The translations under genes were made by a program, and so were the position numbers. A stretch of 64,000 bases of DNA from Galeruca laticollis (Eukaryota; Arthropoda; Insecta; Coleoptera; Chrysomelidae): the NCBI GenBank assembly GCA_963921935.1, contig OY998180.1:210358744-210422743 (forward strand), read 5' to 3'. Every line of letters begins with the position of its first letter. Positions within the stretch are counted from its first letter, which is position 1. Under the pieces are notes generated by a model. The model did not search any database, was not told where the DNA came from, and saw only the letters and a program-made list of their open reading frames with translations. Positions 33,271 through 43,135 of the stretch are shown one piece after another.

Positions 33271-33760
33271 CGTAATGTTTTTCTTATTTATTTAGACAAT
33301 AAACGGGTGGGATACATTTTAAACACTCGGTATGGCTACTTAGTAATTTATTGAAACACTAACTCACTAACACTTAATTTATATATACTTAACTAATCAC
33401 TTAATTATTAATTTATATTAACTGTATATTCACTCAAACTAATTTATATAAACACTTTATATTCACTTATTTACTGTTCAACTCACGATGTCAAATTATA
33501 AAACTAACTCGTCCGCTGATCGGTCCTTTTTATATACTAGTGCCTTTTGTACTAGAGAATTCCGGGCTGCGGCTTATACACACAAATAATTTTTCTGGCT
33601 TTTTCTAGATAACTCTGGTCACAAAAACAATGTTTACATAAGATAGTCGTAAACTCGTAAACAGTTTTTTATAACTGCATATCCGCCATAATTTTAACTT
33701 TTATACATGGCTTAGACAGGGTCGGTTTTAGGGACTATACCAGTGTGCTGTTTCGTAACA
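33271..33760 (-). repeat. Solo LTR of the Gypsy family, 490 bp
   Basis: Reads on the minus strand from TGTTACGAAACAGCACACTG (ending at 33,760) to AATAAGAAAAACATTACG (33,271). The four bases ATAT flank both sides (33,267-33,270 and 33,761-33,764), consistent with a Gypsy target duplication. No internal region is present, so it arose by LTR-LTR recombination. It belongs to the same family as the LTRs at 13.3, 58.5 and 61.4 kb. Confidence 0.88.
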
Positions 33761-33888
33761 ATATTTAAATGGGACAACACAATTACGGGGCATATAAAAA
33801 AGAAATTAACAAAAACGATGGTAAAAATAGCAAAGAAAATGCTCCACAGAATACGAAAATTAATATTGAACAAAAAACCGAGAATGTA

Positions 33889-35843
33889 GGGGAGGGCTAA
33901 TTTTAATCGCTTCTAAATATGTTGTTTGTTGCATTAGCGATTTTAAATTTGATCAAATGGACAGGCTGATGTGTTATTTACTACTTACATACAGTTTAAT
34001 ATTTTTTTTTAATTTAGCGATAACAGTAAAAAACATTTTTTACGAAAGTGTATATTTCCCATCTTGCCCCGCAGGTGAGGTAAGATGAGAAACTAGGTGG
34101 GGCAAGTTGGGATATACATGATTTTGTAAAATAATATAATTTTTTATTGAATTTTAATTATTCTGTTGTACCAAGTGCACAAATATGTTGTACTTCGTCA
34201 ACATTTTCCTCCTCTCCAGCACAGGAACAGTGTGCCCAATGTCCGCACTTAATGCATAGCACCCATCCTTCGGTTGACTGGGAAAATAAATGGTTGCAAT
34301 TAAGACATGCTGCATCATCTTCCACGTTTCTTTCGTCTTCCCCAGATGAGTCACTCTCTATAGATTTGTTTTTCTTCTGTTGATTATTATTGAGGTGAAT
34401 CTGACGTGGCGAGGAGTTTCAGATTTCCGTTTCTTTACCAAATGGTTTCCTTTTTCGGAACTTTTTTTCTTAACTACCATCTTTTCTTTGCTCAAATTAT
34501 TTTTTTCAATTTTCTTATATCTCGTTTTTGTTGTTTCTCTTCTTTATGCTTCAATTCTTCCTCTAATTTCTTCTTGTACGGTGACTCTGTTATAACAGTA
34601 CATTTTCCTTTCTTCCCAACTCTTCGTTTTGTCGTCTGTTTTTCGTTTTCAATGTGTGGAATGGGAACAAGATCCTCTGGCGAGTATATCTGAAATGCAG
34701 TGGATGATGATGCACCAAAATTTAATGAGTTTTCCAAAACTGACGGTGTTAGCGGTTGCCGATTTTCTGTTGATGCTTCTGTTGTATGGATAACATTGGG
34801 AGTTAAAGGTGGTGTTTTCACGGATTGATGTGGCAAATTATCAGACTCTTGTGCTTCAGGATCCAAATTTTCATCAATATTTTTTGTTGCTGCAGATAAG
34901 TCTATTGTTGGTTGAATAGGTATTTCAGACTCTAAAACATCAACATCTTCAGCTGTTTGATGGGGTCTGTTTGTAGTTTAGGATGGTGCAAAATCAACAT
35001 CTGTGAATTTTGAGTTGAATGGAAAAATTCCCGCTTTTTCAAATGAAGTTACAGCTCGTATAAACGCCGTTCCAAATAACTTAGATATTTGATATAGGAT
35101 CACAACTCTCCCTGGGTGATTTCGAAGCCAATTACTCACCTCCTGATCTTAATAGACACTTAAAGGTTTCATGAAACATATGTCAAGTGGCTGAAGTCGG
35201 TGTGTGCAATGGGGAGGAAAACACAATATAACCACCCCATAATTTCTTGCATAGTCAATGACTTCAATATTTTTTACATGAGTAGAATGTCCATCTAATA
35301 AGAGTAGCACAGGACGATCCTTTGTTGCGCCAGAAAATTCTGTGAAGCGTGTAAACTAATTTGAAAAAAATTTCAGTTTGCATCCAGCCACTAGGATGAT
35401 ATTCTGCTGTCGCAGCAGGAGGAGCATCATTTAAAAACTCTGGATTCATCCTTACTCTGGGAAAAATGAATAACGGTGGCATATAAGCTCCTGTTGCACT
35501 GCAACAAATTTTCACAGTGACGGTTTCACCTCTATCTGCCGATGTGAGGGATCCAACTTGTTTCCTACCTTTTGTTGCCAATATCTTAGATTTGGTTTTA
35601 GGCACAACTGTAACACCTGTCATGTCATAGTTGTACATTCTGTCGGCGGTAAAGTTATACTTATCAAAAAGTTGTTTAAGTAAATAGTAAAATCCATCCG
35701 CAGCCACTTTATTGAAACCTATCGCTCTTGCAGCGGAAGTAGCTTCAGGTTTCCTAACTGACAAGTCTGGGTGTCGTCTTAAAAAAGCTTTCATCCAATC
35801 TTTACCAGCTTACCCCGCGTCTTCAGATTGCCCCGCCCTCCCC
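33889..35843 (-). mobile_element. Tigger/pogo DNA transposon, internally deleted, 1,955 bp
   Basis: GGGGAGGGC at 33,889-33,897 and GCCCTCCCC at 35,835-35,843 are inverted termini, each flanked by TA (33,887-33,888 and 35,844-35,845). GCCCCGC/TGGGGCAAG-type words near both ends extend the terminal similarity. The transposase begins about 30 bases inside the right end without its DNA-binding domain, so a deletion removed the 5' third of the gene. Confidence 0.8.
34161..35815 (-). pseudogene. Tigger-like transposase, DDE_1 core with C-terminal PHD-like finger
   Basis: Starting near 35,815 the frame reads GKDWMKAFLRRHPDLSVRKP, then YNYDMTGVTVVPK (first Asp), ATKGRKQVGSLTSADRGETV, PPLFIFPRVRMNP and SGWMQTEIFFKLV. 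Near 35,350 a frameshift disrupts the DGH motif; the shifted frame continues with VIDYARNYGVVILCFPPHCT and HRLQPLDICFMKPL. A long Ser/Pro/Gln-rich linker follows (34,990-34,490), then a lysine-rich helix, and the end encodes a Cys/His finger CLNCNHLF, GWVLCIKCGHWAHCSCAG, HICA (34,165-34,310). The N-terminal CENP-B-type helix-turn-helix is absent. Several stops and frameshifts make it non-functional. Confidence 0.82.
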
Positions 35844-35845
35844 TA

Positions 35846-36335
35846 ACACAAATAAAAGAGACGAATGGAAGTATGTTATGTTGAATATTAATAAAGGACG
35901 AAGAAGATAAAAAGAAAGAATATGTGCAGGAACTATTTGACACAATATATTTAAACACAGACAGCAGAAAGGCATCTGGTTATCATAAATTAGTTGAAAA
36001 ACTTGGACGAAACCAAAATATGGAGTTATTGTAGAGTATGGTCAGAAGGGCAAGTGCCCAAAAACTAGAAAACAGCGTTAGTAGCCCTAATATAAAAAAG
36101 GGCGATAAACATGATTGTACTAATTATCGAGTAAAATATTACTCAGCACCCAAAGTGGATTTAAAAAAGGAAGAAATATACAAGTTCACATTTCCACTCT
36201 AAAACAGATGACTAAGCAAATCACCAAGGGAATGGAGTTTAAGTAGCATTCCTTAATTTTGCATTCGACACAGTGACAAGAGAAATAGGCATGTTGAAAA
36301 TTACTAATGGAGCGAGTGATAAATTTTAAAATAAT
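35846..36335 (+). pseudogene. LINE RT fragment, right part of the nested LINE
   Basis: Broken frames show KASGYHKLV, WSEGQVPKN, TALVALIYKKGDKHDCTNYR, SGFKKGRNIQVHISTLKQM and ITKGMEFK, the fingers and first palm region of an APE-type LINE RT. It resembles the LINE at 26 kb but is more decayed. Similarity ends near 36,335. Confidence 0.65.
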
Positions 36336-38105
36336 AAAAGTAATCAAAAATATTTAGAAATGATTCTAAAACGATCTACATCTACACTACGATGTAGCGT
36401 ACATTTTTTTCCTTATTAGAAAATATATGATTTATTAGTGAAAAAATAGTAGATTTGGTGTTAATTTAGACCTAAAGAGAATAGATATAAATTAATAAAA
36501 TAGGGGATGTCTGATTATCTGACTCCCATATCAGATTAACCGAATCTTTAAAGAAAATACTTGCCTCCTCAACAACTGAATGTACAGTAGCATTGGTTTA
36601 AGGTTACGTGATCTGGAAACGGTGTAGATATATAAACAATTTTTGTTTTATTTGCAATGCAATCACATTTGTTCGAAATTCATATAGCCGATTCAGATTT
36701 ATTTCCAACGTATTTTGTTACTGGCAACCTAAACCGTATTTACATTATCAACGATATCTTAAAACCCAAAATAATGAACGACTTTAATAATAACCAGTAA
36801 TTACTCCTTGATTTTTATGCATTCGATTATATCAACAATACAGACCAATGAACTATATACTAACGTAACTGAAACGGCCCCGTAAATCGACAAAAGTGAG
36901 GCACATCGAAAATGTAGGCGACCCGTCGTTGTGACGGGGATCTATCTCTTTCTATCTTATTGAGTTAAATGGCGTATTACGGCGACTCTGCTATTATTAT
37001 AATTGTTTTTTATTTTATTTTCATTATTCGAGTAAAGTACCGCTTTTATTGATTAAAATATTGAATGATAAGAATAGTTTTAGCAATAGCAGTCCCTAAA
37101 AAGCATTAACGATAAACATTAATAATATGATATCAGAAATGTCATGACAGGCATTACGGCCCCATTGGTTTTTCTGCATAATCATTAAAATTTAAGAAAG
37201 AATATTATGTAACATAACGTTTTTAACGTTCCAGTCGGCATACAGGATGTTTCCTAATTGCGTACATTAAAGTTAGGGGCGTATTCTTGCGCTAATTTCA
37301 TGTATTAATATGCAATATTTTCATTATACATAGCTTCATGGCTATAGTATCTCTATTTTCAACTTACGTATGAAATGGAATTTTTCGTCCATTCTGCTTA
37401 TTTACAACCATACGCGACACACGAAATTACCATGTCTTTAAATTAGAAGTATTTGTCTTTGTATAACACTAAAACTCCTTTAAAAGAAAAAAATACAATT
37501 TTCACACCGGCTTTTAAAACGTCACACGACACTAAACGCTTTGAAAACCGCACTACAATAAACTTTCTAGATTCTATTTCAACCCACATTTAAATAAAAA
37601 GCAGGTTTAGTCTGTTTAGATCCAAAAAAGGTGAATAATTATCTCAGTTACGATTTAGGAAAATATAACGCAATGGGTAGGAGAGAGAAAGGTTACCGTC
37701 ACAATGAGTCTATCTTGGTCGTTGCCCCTGACACAAAAATGCTTACATTCGACCACGGTTGGTTCCTTTCCATGTACGCATGTATAGAGTTCATTTATAC
37801 AGACAGACAGAAAATGGAATAACTCAAGAAAATATGCACTAACAGCAGATATGAATTAGGTGCAACACGACTGTACAGGATAGGATAATTTCTTATCTGA
37901 AAAATGGATTAAATAATTCACACTAAATATAAGTGATACTATTTATAATTACAAGCGAAAAGTAGAAATATTAAACTTTAGTTTTTTGGTGAAGTATAAA
38001 TCAATTCCACCCGTAGAACATGACCCAAGTAGTTGTTACTGAGAGATTATACATATTTATGGTGTAACTGAGGTAATTAAGTTATTTACAATGTGTCCCA
38101 TATTG
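36336..38105. other. AT-rich DNA, no gene recognised
   Basis: The small ORF 37,631-37,822 (MNNYLSYDLGKYNAMGRR) shows no known domain. No repeats or RNA genes seen. Confidence 0.4.
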
Positions 38106-38109
38106 ATGT

Positions 38110-38915
38110 CTTCTTCCTCTTCTTCCTTAGCCTGTGTTCGTCTACTCCTGAACATAGGCGTCTTCCAGTGACTTCCATGTCGATCTATCCTGGGCGGTCT
38201 TCATCCAATACGTTCTATGCTTCTTTTTTGTTTCCCTTGGTCTCCATTGCATGAGTTTTTCGTCAATTTGGAGTTATTTCTGGCCAAGTGCTCCGTCCAC
38301 TGCAACTTGAGCTTCGCCACCCTTTCCACAACATCGCAAACTCCTGTCTTCCGCCTAATATCTACGTTTCGGATCCTGTCTCGCAGACTTACTCCCAATA
38401 TTGAAAGACTCAGAGACGGTTGGCGATGTTCATTGTAAGGGTGATGGTGTCGTTCTCAATGGTGACTATCATGTTAGATGTACTCATGATTTTGGTCTTC
38501 TGTAAGTTCATTTTAAGGTCAACAGCTTCGGACACTACACATAGCTCTTGGAGCATCGTCGTAAGTTGGACTGCTAAAGAGAACAATATCGTTTGCGAAG
38601 CGGAGATGGTTAATATATTTCCCGTCGATCTTGATGCATTTCTGATCCCATGATAGGCCTCTAAATGCGTTCTCCATTGCTAGGGTGAATAACTCGGGTG
38701 AAATTGTATCCCCCTACCTGACACCTCGCTGTACTTAGATTTTTGCAGTAACCCATTCTTCTTCAATTTTTACGTGCATGTTCGTAAATATATCGTATGA
38801 TGTTCGAGTGTCTGTAATCTATGCGAGCGTTATTCATCGCATCCAGAATCGCCCAGGTTTCGATTGAATCGAACGCCTTATGATAGTCGACGAAGCACAA
38901 AATACGGACGATGAC
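38110..38915 (-). pseudogene. LINE reverse transcriptase relic, minus strand
   Basis: Reading down from 38,915, frames give LCFVDYHKAFDSIETWAILD, EEWVTAKI, GDTISPELFTLAMENAFRGL and HLRFANDIVLFS (the FADD box altered to FAND). The tail has LGVSLRDRIRNVDIRRKTGV, VAKLKLQWTEHLARNN and STWKSLEDAYVQE. This is the RT palm and C-terminus of an APE-type LINE, of a different branch from the 26-kb element. Frameshifts and stops are present; the 5' part is missing. Confidence 0.75.
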
Positions 38916-39258
38916 AGAATGAAAAGCTAGGCGTTCCCGCGAAAACCTAACAACTTAGAGACACAACCACTGCGCGCTGAACGCAGTTGTACTTATACTA
39001 TTTTAGTAGAGGGTACCATATAAAAGAAAAGTTTAAGTAATAAACCATTTCTTTCTCTATTCTCGTAAAGATGGTAGTGTCAAATAACTTAATTCAGCTG
39101 AGCAGTGAGCGGTGATCTGTGATGACGATGACATGAATCATAATCTTTGACATGAATTATGACTAATAGAAGCAACGGTGTATTACGTATTCTTTTATAG
39201 AAGTAGAAGAAAAATATTCATTTTGAAATCATTTTTACAGCACAGTCTTTTTTTAATA
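38916..39258. other. Short unannotated spacer
   Basis: No gene or repeat recognised before the foldback terminus. Confidence 0.4.
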
Positions 39259-39631
39259 TAGTCCGGGAAAGTAAGGTCGAAAAATCTGTTAACTATCAAA
39301 ACTTTCCCATAACTGATTTTTCATTTTTAAATGAAAATATATTGACCCAGCGTCACTCTCCTAGATTGTCTAATAATTTCCACTGGAGCTTGCGACGCAG
39401 CTTGCAAGCACAGCTCAGACCACCTAAAATTCAAGTGATTTATGCTCGTGTCTTTTCTGAAAGTGTTCTTACAAAAAAATCGTAGAGATGAAAATTGAAG
39501 CAAATCTTATGCTCTTGAAGGTGACGTAAATAGTTTTTTCAAAAAAAAATTTCCGATCTTAAATTTTCCAAAAATTGAAAAAAGTTACGAAAATTATATT
39601 TTTGGTTGGTAATTATAAATAAAATATTGAC

Positions 39632-40570
39632 TGTCTCGACCCTTACTTCGTGGAATATGCTCATATGGGTAGTGAACGACAATTAGATGTATTTTTCAAC
39701 CACATCAATAATTTACACCCGAAAATTAAATTTACATTAGAAATTGAAGAAAATAGCTCAATCAATTTTCTTGATTTAAAAATTCAAAGAGTTAATAATG
39801 TACTTGATTATTCAATTTACCGAAAACCAACACAAACTGATGTAACAATTCCATTCAATTCTAACCACCCTGTGTCACACAGACTAGCAGCATATAATTC
39901 AATGATACATAGAGCTTTTTCAGTTCCTATGAACAAATGTAATTTTGATAGAGAGATTAATACAATTAGACAAATAGCAACATCTAACGGTCATCCATTA
40001 GATATGATAAATAAGCTAATTAGTAAAAAAGAGGAAAAAGTGGCATTACAACTAATATATCCTAAACAAGCTGATGAAATTAAAACTTATAAAACCATCA
40101 CATATGCAGGAAATATTTCTAATAATATTTCAAAGATAATATCTTCAGCAACGAATACAACAATTTCTTTTAAAACAGAAAGTAACGTTAGTACAAAATT
40201 GTTAAATGTAAAAACAAAAATACCACTATTAAAGAAGTCAGGTATATATAAACTCAAATGTCCAGAATGTAATGCTGTCTATTTGGGTCAGACCCTTAGG
40301 AATTTTGAAATACGATACAGTGAGCACTTACGAGCATACAGATTAAAACAACCAGATAAATCCCACTACGCAAAACATCTACTTGACACCAATCATTCAT
40401 TGACACCTAACACAAAACTAGAAGTACTACATATTTGTGAAAAGAAACAAGAACTGGATTTCCTTGAAGAACTGGAAATTAGAAGACATTTACGAAACCC
40501 ACAATATGAAGTTGTCAATGAACAGTTAAATCTAGGGAATTCTCCACTAATAAACTGTCTTCTTAAGTGA
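39632..40570 (+). pseudogene. Penelope-like polyprotein C-terminus: RT thumb and GIY-YIG endonuclease
   Basis: The frame is open from the insertion edge to the stop at 40,568-40,570. It opens in the RT palm remnant (PYFVEYAHMGSERQLDVFF) and continues with INNLHPKIKFTLEIEE, SINFLDLKIQR, YSIYRKPTQTDVTIPFNSNH and RLAAYNSMIHRAFSVP. The linker is followed by KSGIYKLKCPECNAVYLGQT, IRYSEHLRAYR and a conserved LEELEIRRH. The Y...Y.G.T, Arg and EH positions are the GIY-YIG catalytic pattern, and two Cys (CPEC) just before it fit a Penelope zinc motif. No stop interrupts this part, so the copy is fairly young. It lacks the RT active site and cannot be autonomous. Confidence 0.85.
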
Positions 40571-40821
40571 TAATTGTAAAGATCAGCAGATATAGTTTTC
40601 CTGGTTTTCTATATCATTGCACAGTTATACTGATCTTAATTGGAAAAATGATATCCAGGATATCACCATAGGGCTAATAATATCTAAGCTTCAATATTTG
40701 TAATATCACATCTTCTTCTTTTTTCTATAAACATATATTAAGCCAATCACAAGTTAGGTTACTTCTTGGTCTAGCCAAATATAACTACTAAACATCAGGT
40801 AGGCATAAAATGAAATGTAAC

Positions 40822-40877
40822 TTCTGTCATTCTGACGATGATATTGATTTATCGAAACAATTGTCAATTTTTTAGAA
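40822..40877 (+). ncRNA. Candidate type I hammerhead ribozyme in the Penelope 3' region
   Basis: The core CTGACGA (40,832-40,838) is followed by one extra T and a stem II of GATA/TATC (40,840-40,843 with 40,850-40,853). Then comes GAAAC (40,854-40,858), a two-pair stem III (A40,857-T40,864; C40,858-G40,863) with AATT loop, and GTC with predicted cleavage after 40,865. Stem I pairs ATT (40,829-40,831) with AAT (40,866-40,868) and, beyond an internal loop, TTCT (40,822-40,825) with AGAA (40,874-40,877). Penelope-like elements are known to carry minimal hammerheads. The extra base after the core is unusual and stems are weak, so activity is uncertain. Confidence 0.5.
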
Positions 40878-41803
40878 TTTTCAATAACTTGTATTATATT
40901 GTGGAATTAACTAGAGACCTTGAGTTTCATTTAAAAACACTAAATAAAATATTAATATCGAGGTCAAAAATAGATAAACATAGAGGGCAAACTTCTAAAA
41001 ATTTACTTTTTTTCAGATTTGGAAAATTCAAAATGGCGGCTGCGCAAATTGGAAACAAATTTTTTTTTCAATCGCGTCTAAATTTATGAACATTAACGAT
41101 ATTGAGAAACGGTTTGTTGCAATCGACATAAACAAAATTTTGAAAAAATTTTTTACAAAATTTTTTTACCGAAAATAAAAAATTTTCCATCTAGTTTTTT
41201 CTCATTTTGGCGTTGAAAAATTTGTTTAAAATATGTTTTCACGTTATAAATATGTGTGTCTTTGAAAGGCGAGTATTTAAAAAAAAAATTTTTTTAGATG
41301 CGACTTTTACAAGTTGAGATAAACAAATTCAAAGTCTGTTAGATTCTGTGATAATATTGATTGAAATTTATAAATTTTGATCACTAGGTTGTCGAATCCC
41401 AACTCAACTTAAATACAAATTTTCATTTTTCTACCGTCAATTGGTCCATTCAAAAGAGAATAGTAATCCTAACTCGCTCGGCCAAACGGTGCGGCGGCAG
41501 CTGCTTGGCGTTGTGGTGGGGGGTCAGCGCTCGTTCGCAGTTGAACGAAGCTCAAGCTTTTATTTTGGTTTTCTTTGTAAAAAGTTTGCATTTGTGGTTT
41601 GCTAATAGTATGGTTATTATCAACCACTACATATTGCTAGAAATAAGGTACAATGATATTTATAATTTATATCTATAAATCCATTTATTATATATATTAT
41701 ACATAATTCGAAACGTAGATACTAAGAATAATATTTCTTTACAAATTTACATCTATTTTCTACAAATTCTCGCCCTTTTTGGTCTCTGAGGAAATGGCTC
41801 TGT

Positions 41804-42202
41804 TCAATTTTCCTCGTCATTATCATTAGCAAACAAATCCTCATCGATATTATTGCTACTATCAATTGCAAGTTCACAATCAACTAATTGAGTCATATCA
41901 AAATTTAGCTCATCACTCAGAGATTCATTAACATCCTCGTCATTGTCAAATACCGTACTTACAATTTCGATGTTACAACAGTTTTTGCCTTCGCAATTTT
42001 TACATAATATCGTACAATGTATGCCAACTTTTTTACAACCACACCTGGTAGTAGAGCACCCTGTGGTACAAGAGCAGGAAATAATGTTCAATAATACGTC
42101 GGGTACAAGTACGTCGTCAGTCATGTTAATAAGGGTCTTTTGGGCGTTCGAAGAGATTGAGCGCTGACCCCACACCAGAACGCCAAGCAGCTGCCACCGC
42201 AC
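41804..42202 (-). CDS. Cysteine-rich (CXC-like) protein fragment in the foldback element
   Basis: A 132-codon frame on the minus strand. Residues 1-20 lie in the right terminal repeat. The centre shows VPDVLLNIISCSCTTGCSTT, RCGCKKVGIHCTILCKNC and EGKNCCN, a cluster of ten cysteines spaced like tesmin/CXC DNA-binding repeats. The tail is acidic (NDEDVNESLSDELNF, NIDEDLFANDNDEEN). From memory, the same LL-x2-I-x-C-x-C arrangement ends mobile-element-associated proteins in arthropods and cnidarians; I cannot name the family. The upstream part of such a protein is absent, so this is probably the last exon or tail of a larger ORF left in a deleted element. The function is not known. Confidence 0.6.
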   Translation of the reverse strand: MRWQLLGVLVWGQRSISSNAQKTLINMTDDVLVPDVLLNIISCSCTTGCSTTRCGCKKVGIHCTILCKNCEGKNCCNIEIVSTVFDNDEDVNESLSDELNFDMTQLVDCELAIDSSNNIDEDLFANDNDEEN

Positions 42203-43135
42203 CGTTTGGCCGAGCGAGCTAAGATTACTGTACTATTTTGAATGGACCAATTAACGGTAGAAAAATGAAAAATTGCGTTTAAGTTGAGTTGGGAGTCAAC
42301 AACCTAGCGAAGAGATCAAAATTTGAAAATTTCAATTCATATTATGACAGTATCTAGCAGATTTTTAATTTGTTTATCTCAGCTTGTAAAAATCGCATCT
42401 GAAAATTTTTTTTTCAAAATACTCGTCGTTCAAAAACAAACATATTTATAACGTAAAAAGATATTTTTAAGAAATTTTTCAACGCCAAAATGAGAAAAAC
42501 TAGATGTAAAAATTTTTATTTTCGGTAAATGTTCTAAAAAATTATGTAAAAAAATTTTTAAAAATTTTGTTTATGTTATTTATAAAAATATAATTTTCTC
42601 TCTGTCGATTGCAACAAACCGTTTCTCAATATCGGTAATGTTCATAAATTTAGACGCGATTGAAAAAAAAATTGTTTCCAATTTGCGCAGCCGAAATTTT
42701 TAATTTTCCAAATCTGAAAAAATGTAAATTTTTAGAAGTTTGCCCTCTATGTTTATCTATGTTTTGACCCCGACATTAATATTTTATTTATAATTACCAA
42801 CCAAAAATATAATTTTCGTAAATTTTTTCAATTTTTGGAAAATTTAAGATCGGAATTTTTTTTTTGAAAAAACTATTTACGTCACCTTCAAGAGCATAAG
42901 ATTTGCTTCAATTTTCATCTCTACGATTTTTTTGCAAGAACACATCCAGAAATGAGACGAGCATAAATCACTTGAATTTTAGGTGGTCTGAGCTGTGCTT
43001 GCAAGCTGCGTCGCAAGCTCCAGCGGAAATTATTAGACAATCTAGGAGAGTGATGCTGGGTCAATATATTTTCATTTAAAAATGAAAAATCAATTATGGG
43101 AATCTTTTGACTTTTATTTCCTTACTTTCCCGGAC
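42159..43135 (-). repeat. Right terminal inverted repeat
   Basis: Uninterrupted 977-base inverted copy of the left repeat. It shows the empty Penelope target as a single AATATTTTATTT where the left repeat has it twice around the insertion. Confidence 0.85.

Larger units (their letters stand above)
30600..36335 (+). mobile_element. Old LINE split by three later insertions
   Basis: Pieces of one LINE are separated by a piggyBac (30,703-33,138), a solo LTR (33,271-33,760) and a Tigger element (33,889-35,843). LINE pieces are about 30,600-30,702, 33,139-33,270, 33,761-33,888 and 35,846-36,335. Removing the piggyBac and one TTAA makes the frame read NYFKHLMLDVAQETCDISKY across the junction. The last piece carries RT motifs. 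The reading direction is plus throughout. The LINE is heavily decayed. Confidence 0.6.
39629..40941 (+). mobile_element. 5'-truncated Penelope-like element with 12-bp target duplication
   Basis: The insertion is bounded by AAATAAAATATT at 39,617-39,628 and again at 40,942-40,953. The uninterrupted right repeat of the host element confirms the empty site. Inside are 313 codons of RT tail and GIY-YIG nuclease and a 3' region of about 370 bases with a hammerhead-like motif. The RT N-terminus and any upstream pseudo-LTR are missing. Confidence 0.88.
39261..41531 (+). repeat. Left terminal inverted repeat (interrupted)
   Basis: Made of 39,261-39,628 and 40,942-41,531 once the Penelope-like insertion is set aside. 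It ends inside with GCGGCAGCTGCTTGGCGTTG and GGGGTCAGCGCTC. Confidence 0.8.
39261..43135. mobile_element. Foldback element with ~0.95-kb terminal inverted repeats
   Basis: The outer ends are GTCCGGGAAAGTAAGG at 39,261 and CCTTACTTTCCCGGAC ending at 43,135, each next to TA. Inverted similarity continues inward through TATATTGACCCAGC, CTAGATTGTCTAATAATTTC, GGAGCTTGCGACGCAGCTTG, GACGTAAATAGTTTTTTC and GCCAAACGGTGCGGC to GGGGTCAGCGCTC (41,519-41,531, and inverted at 42,159-42,171). The left repeat is split by a Penelope-like insertion at 39,629-40,941. Without it the element is about 2.56 kb, three quarters of which is inverted repeat. The roughly 630-bp centre holds part of a cysteine-rich ORF. 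The TIRs alternate T-rich and A-rich blocks. Superfamily unknown. Confidence 0.85.

Noticed and set aside
37631..37822. 63-codon ORF in AT-rich DNA
   Set aside because: No motif, no neighbouring coding evidence.
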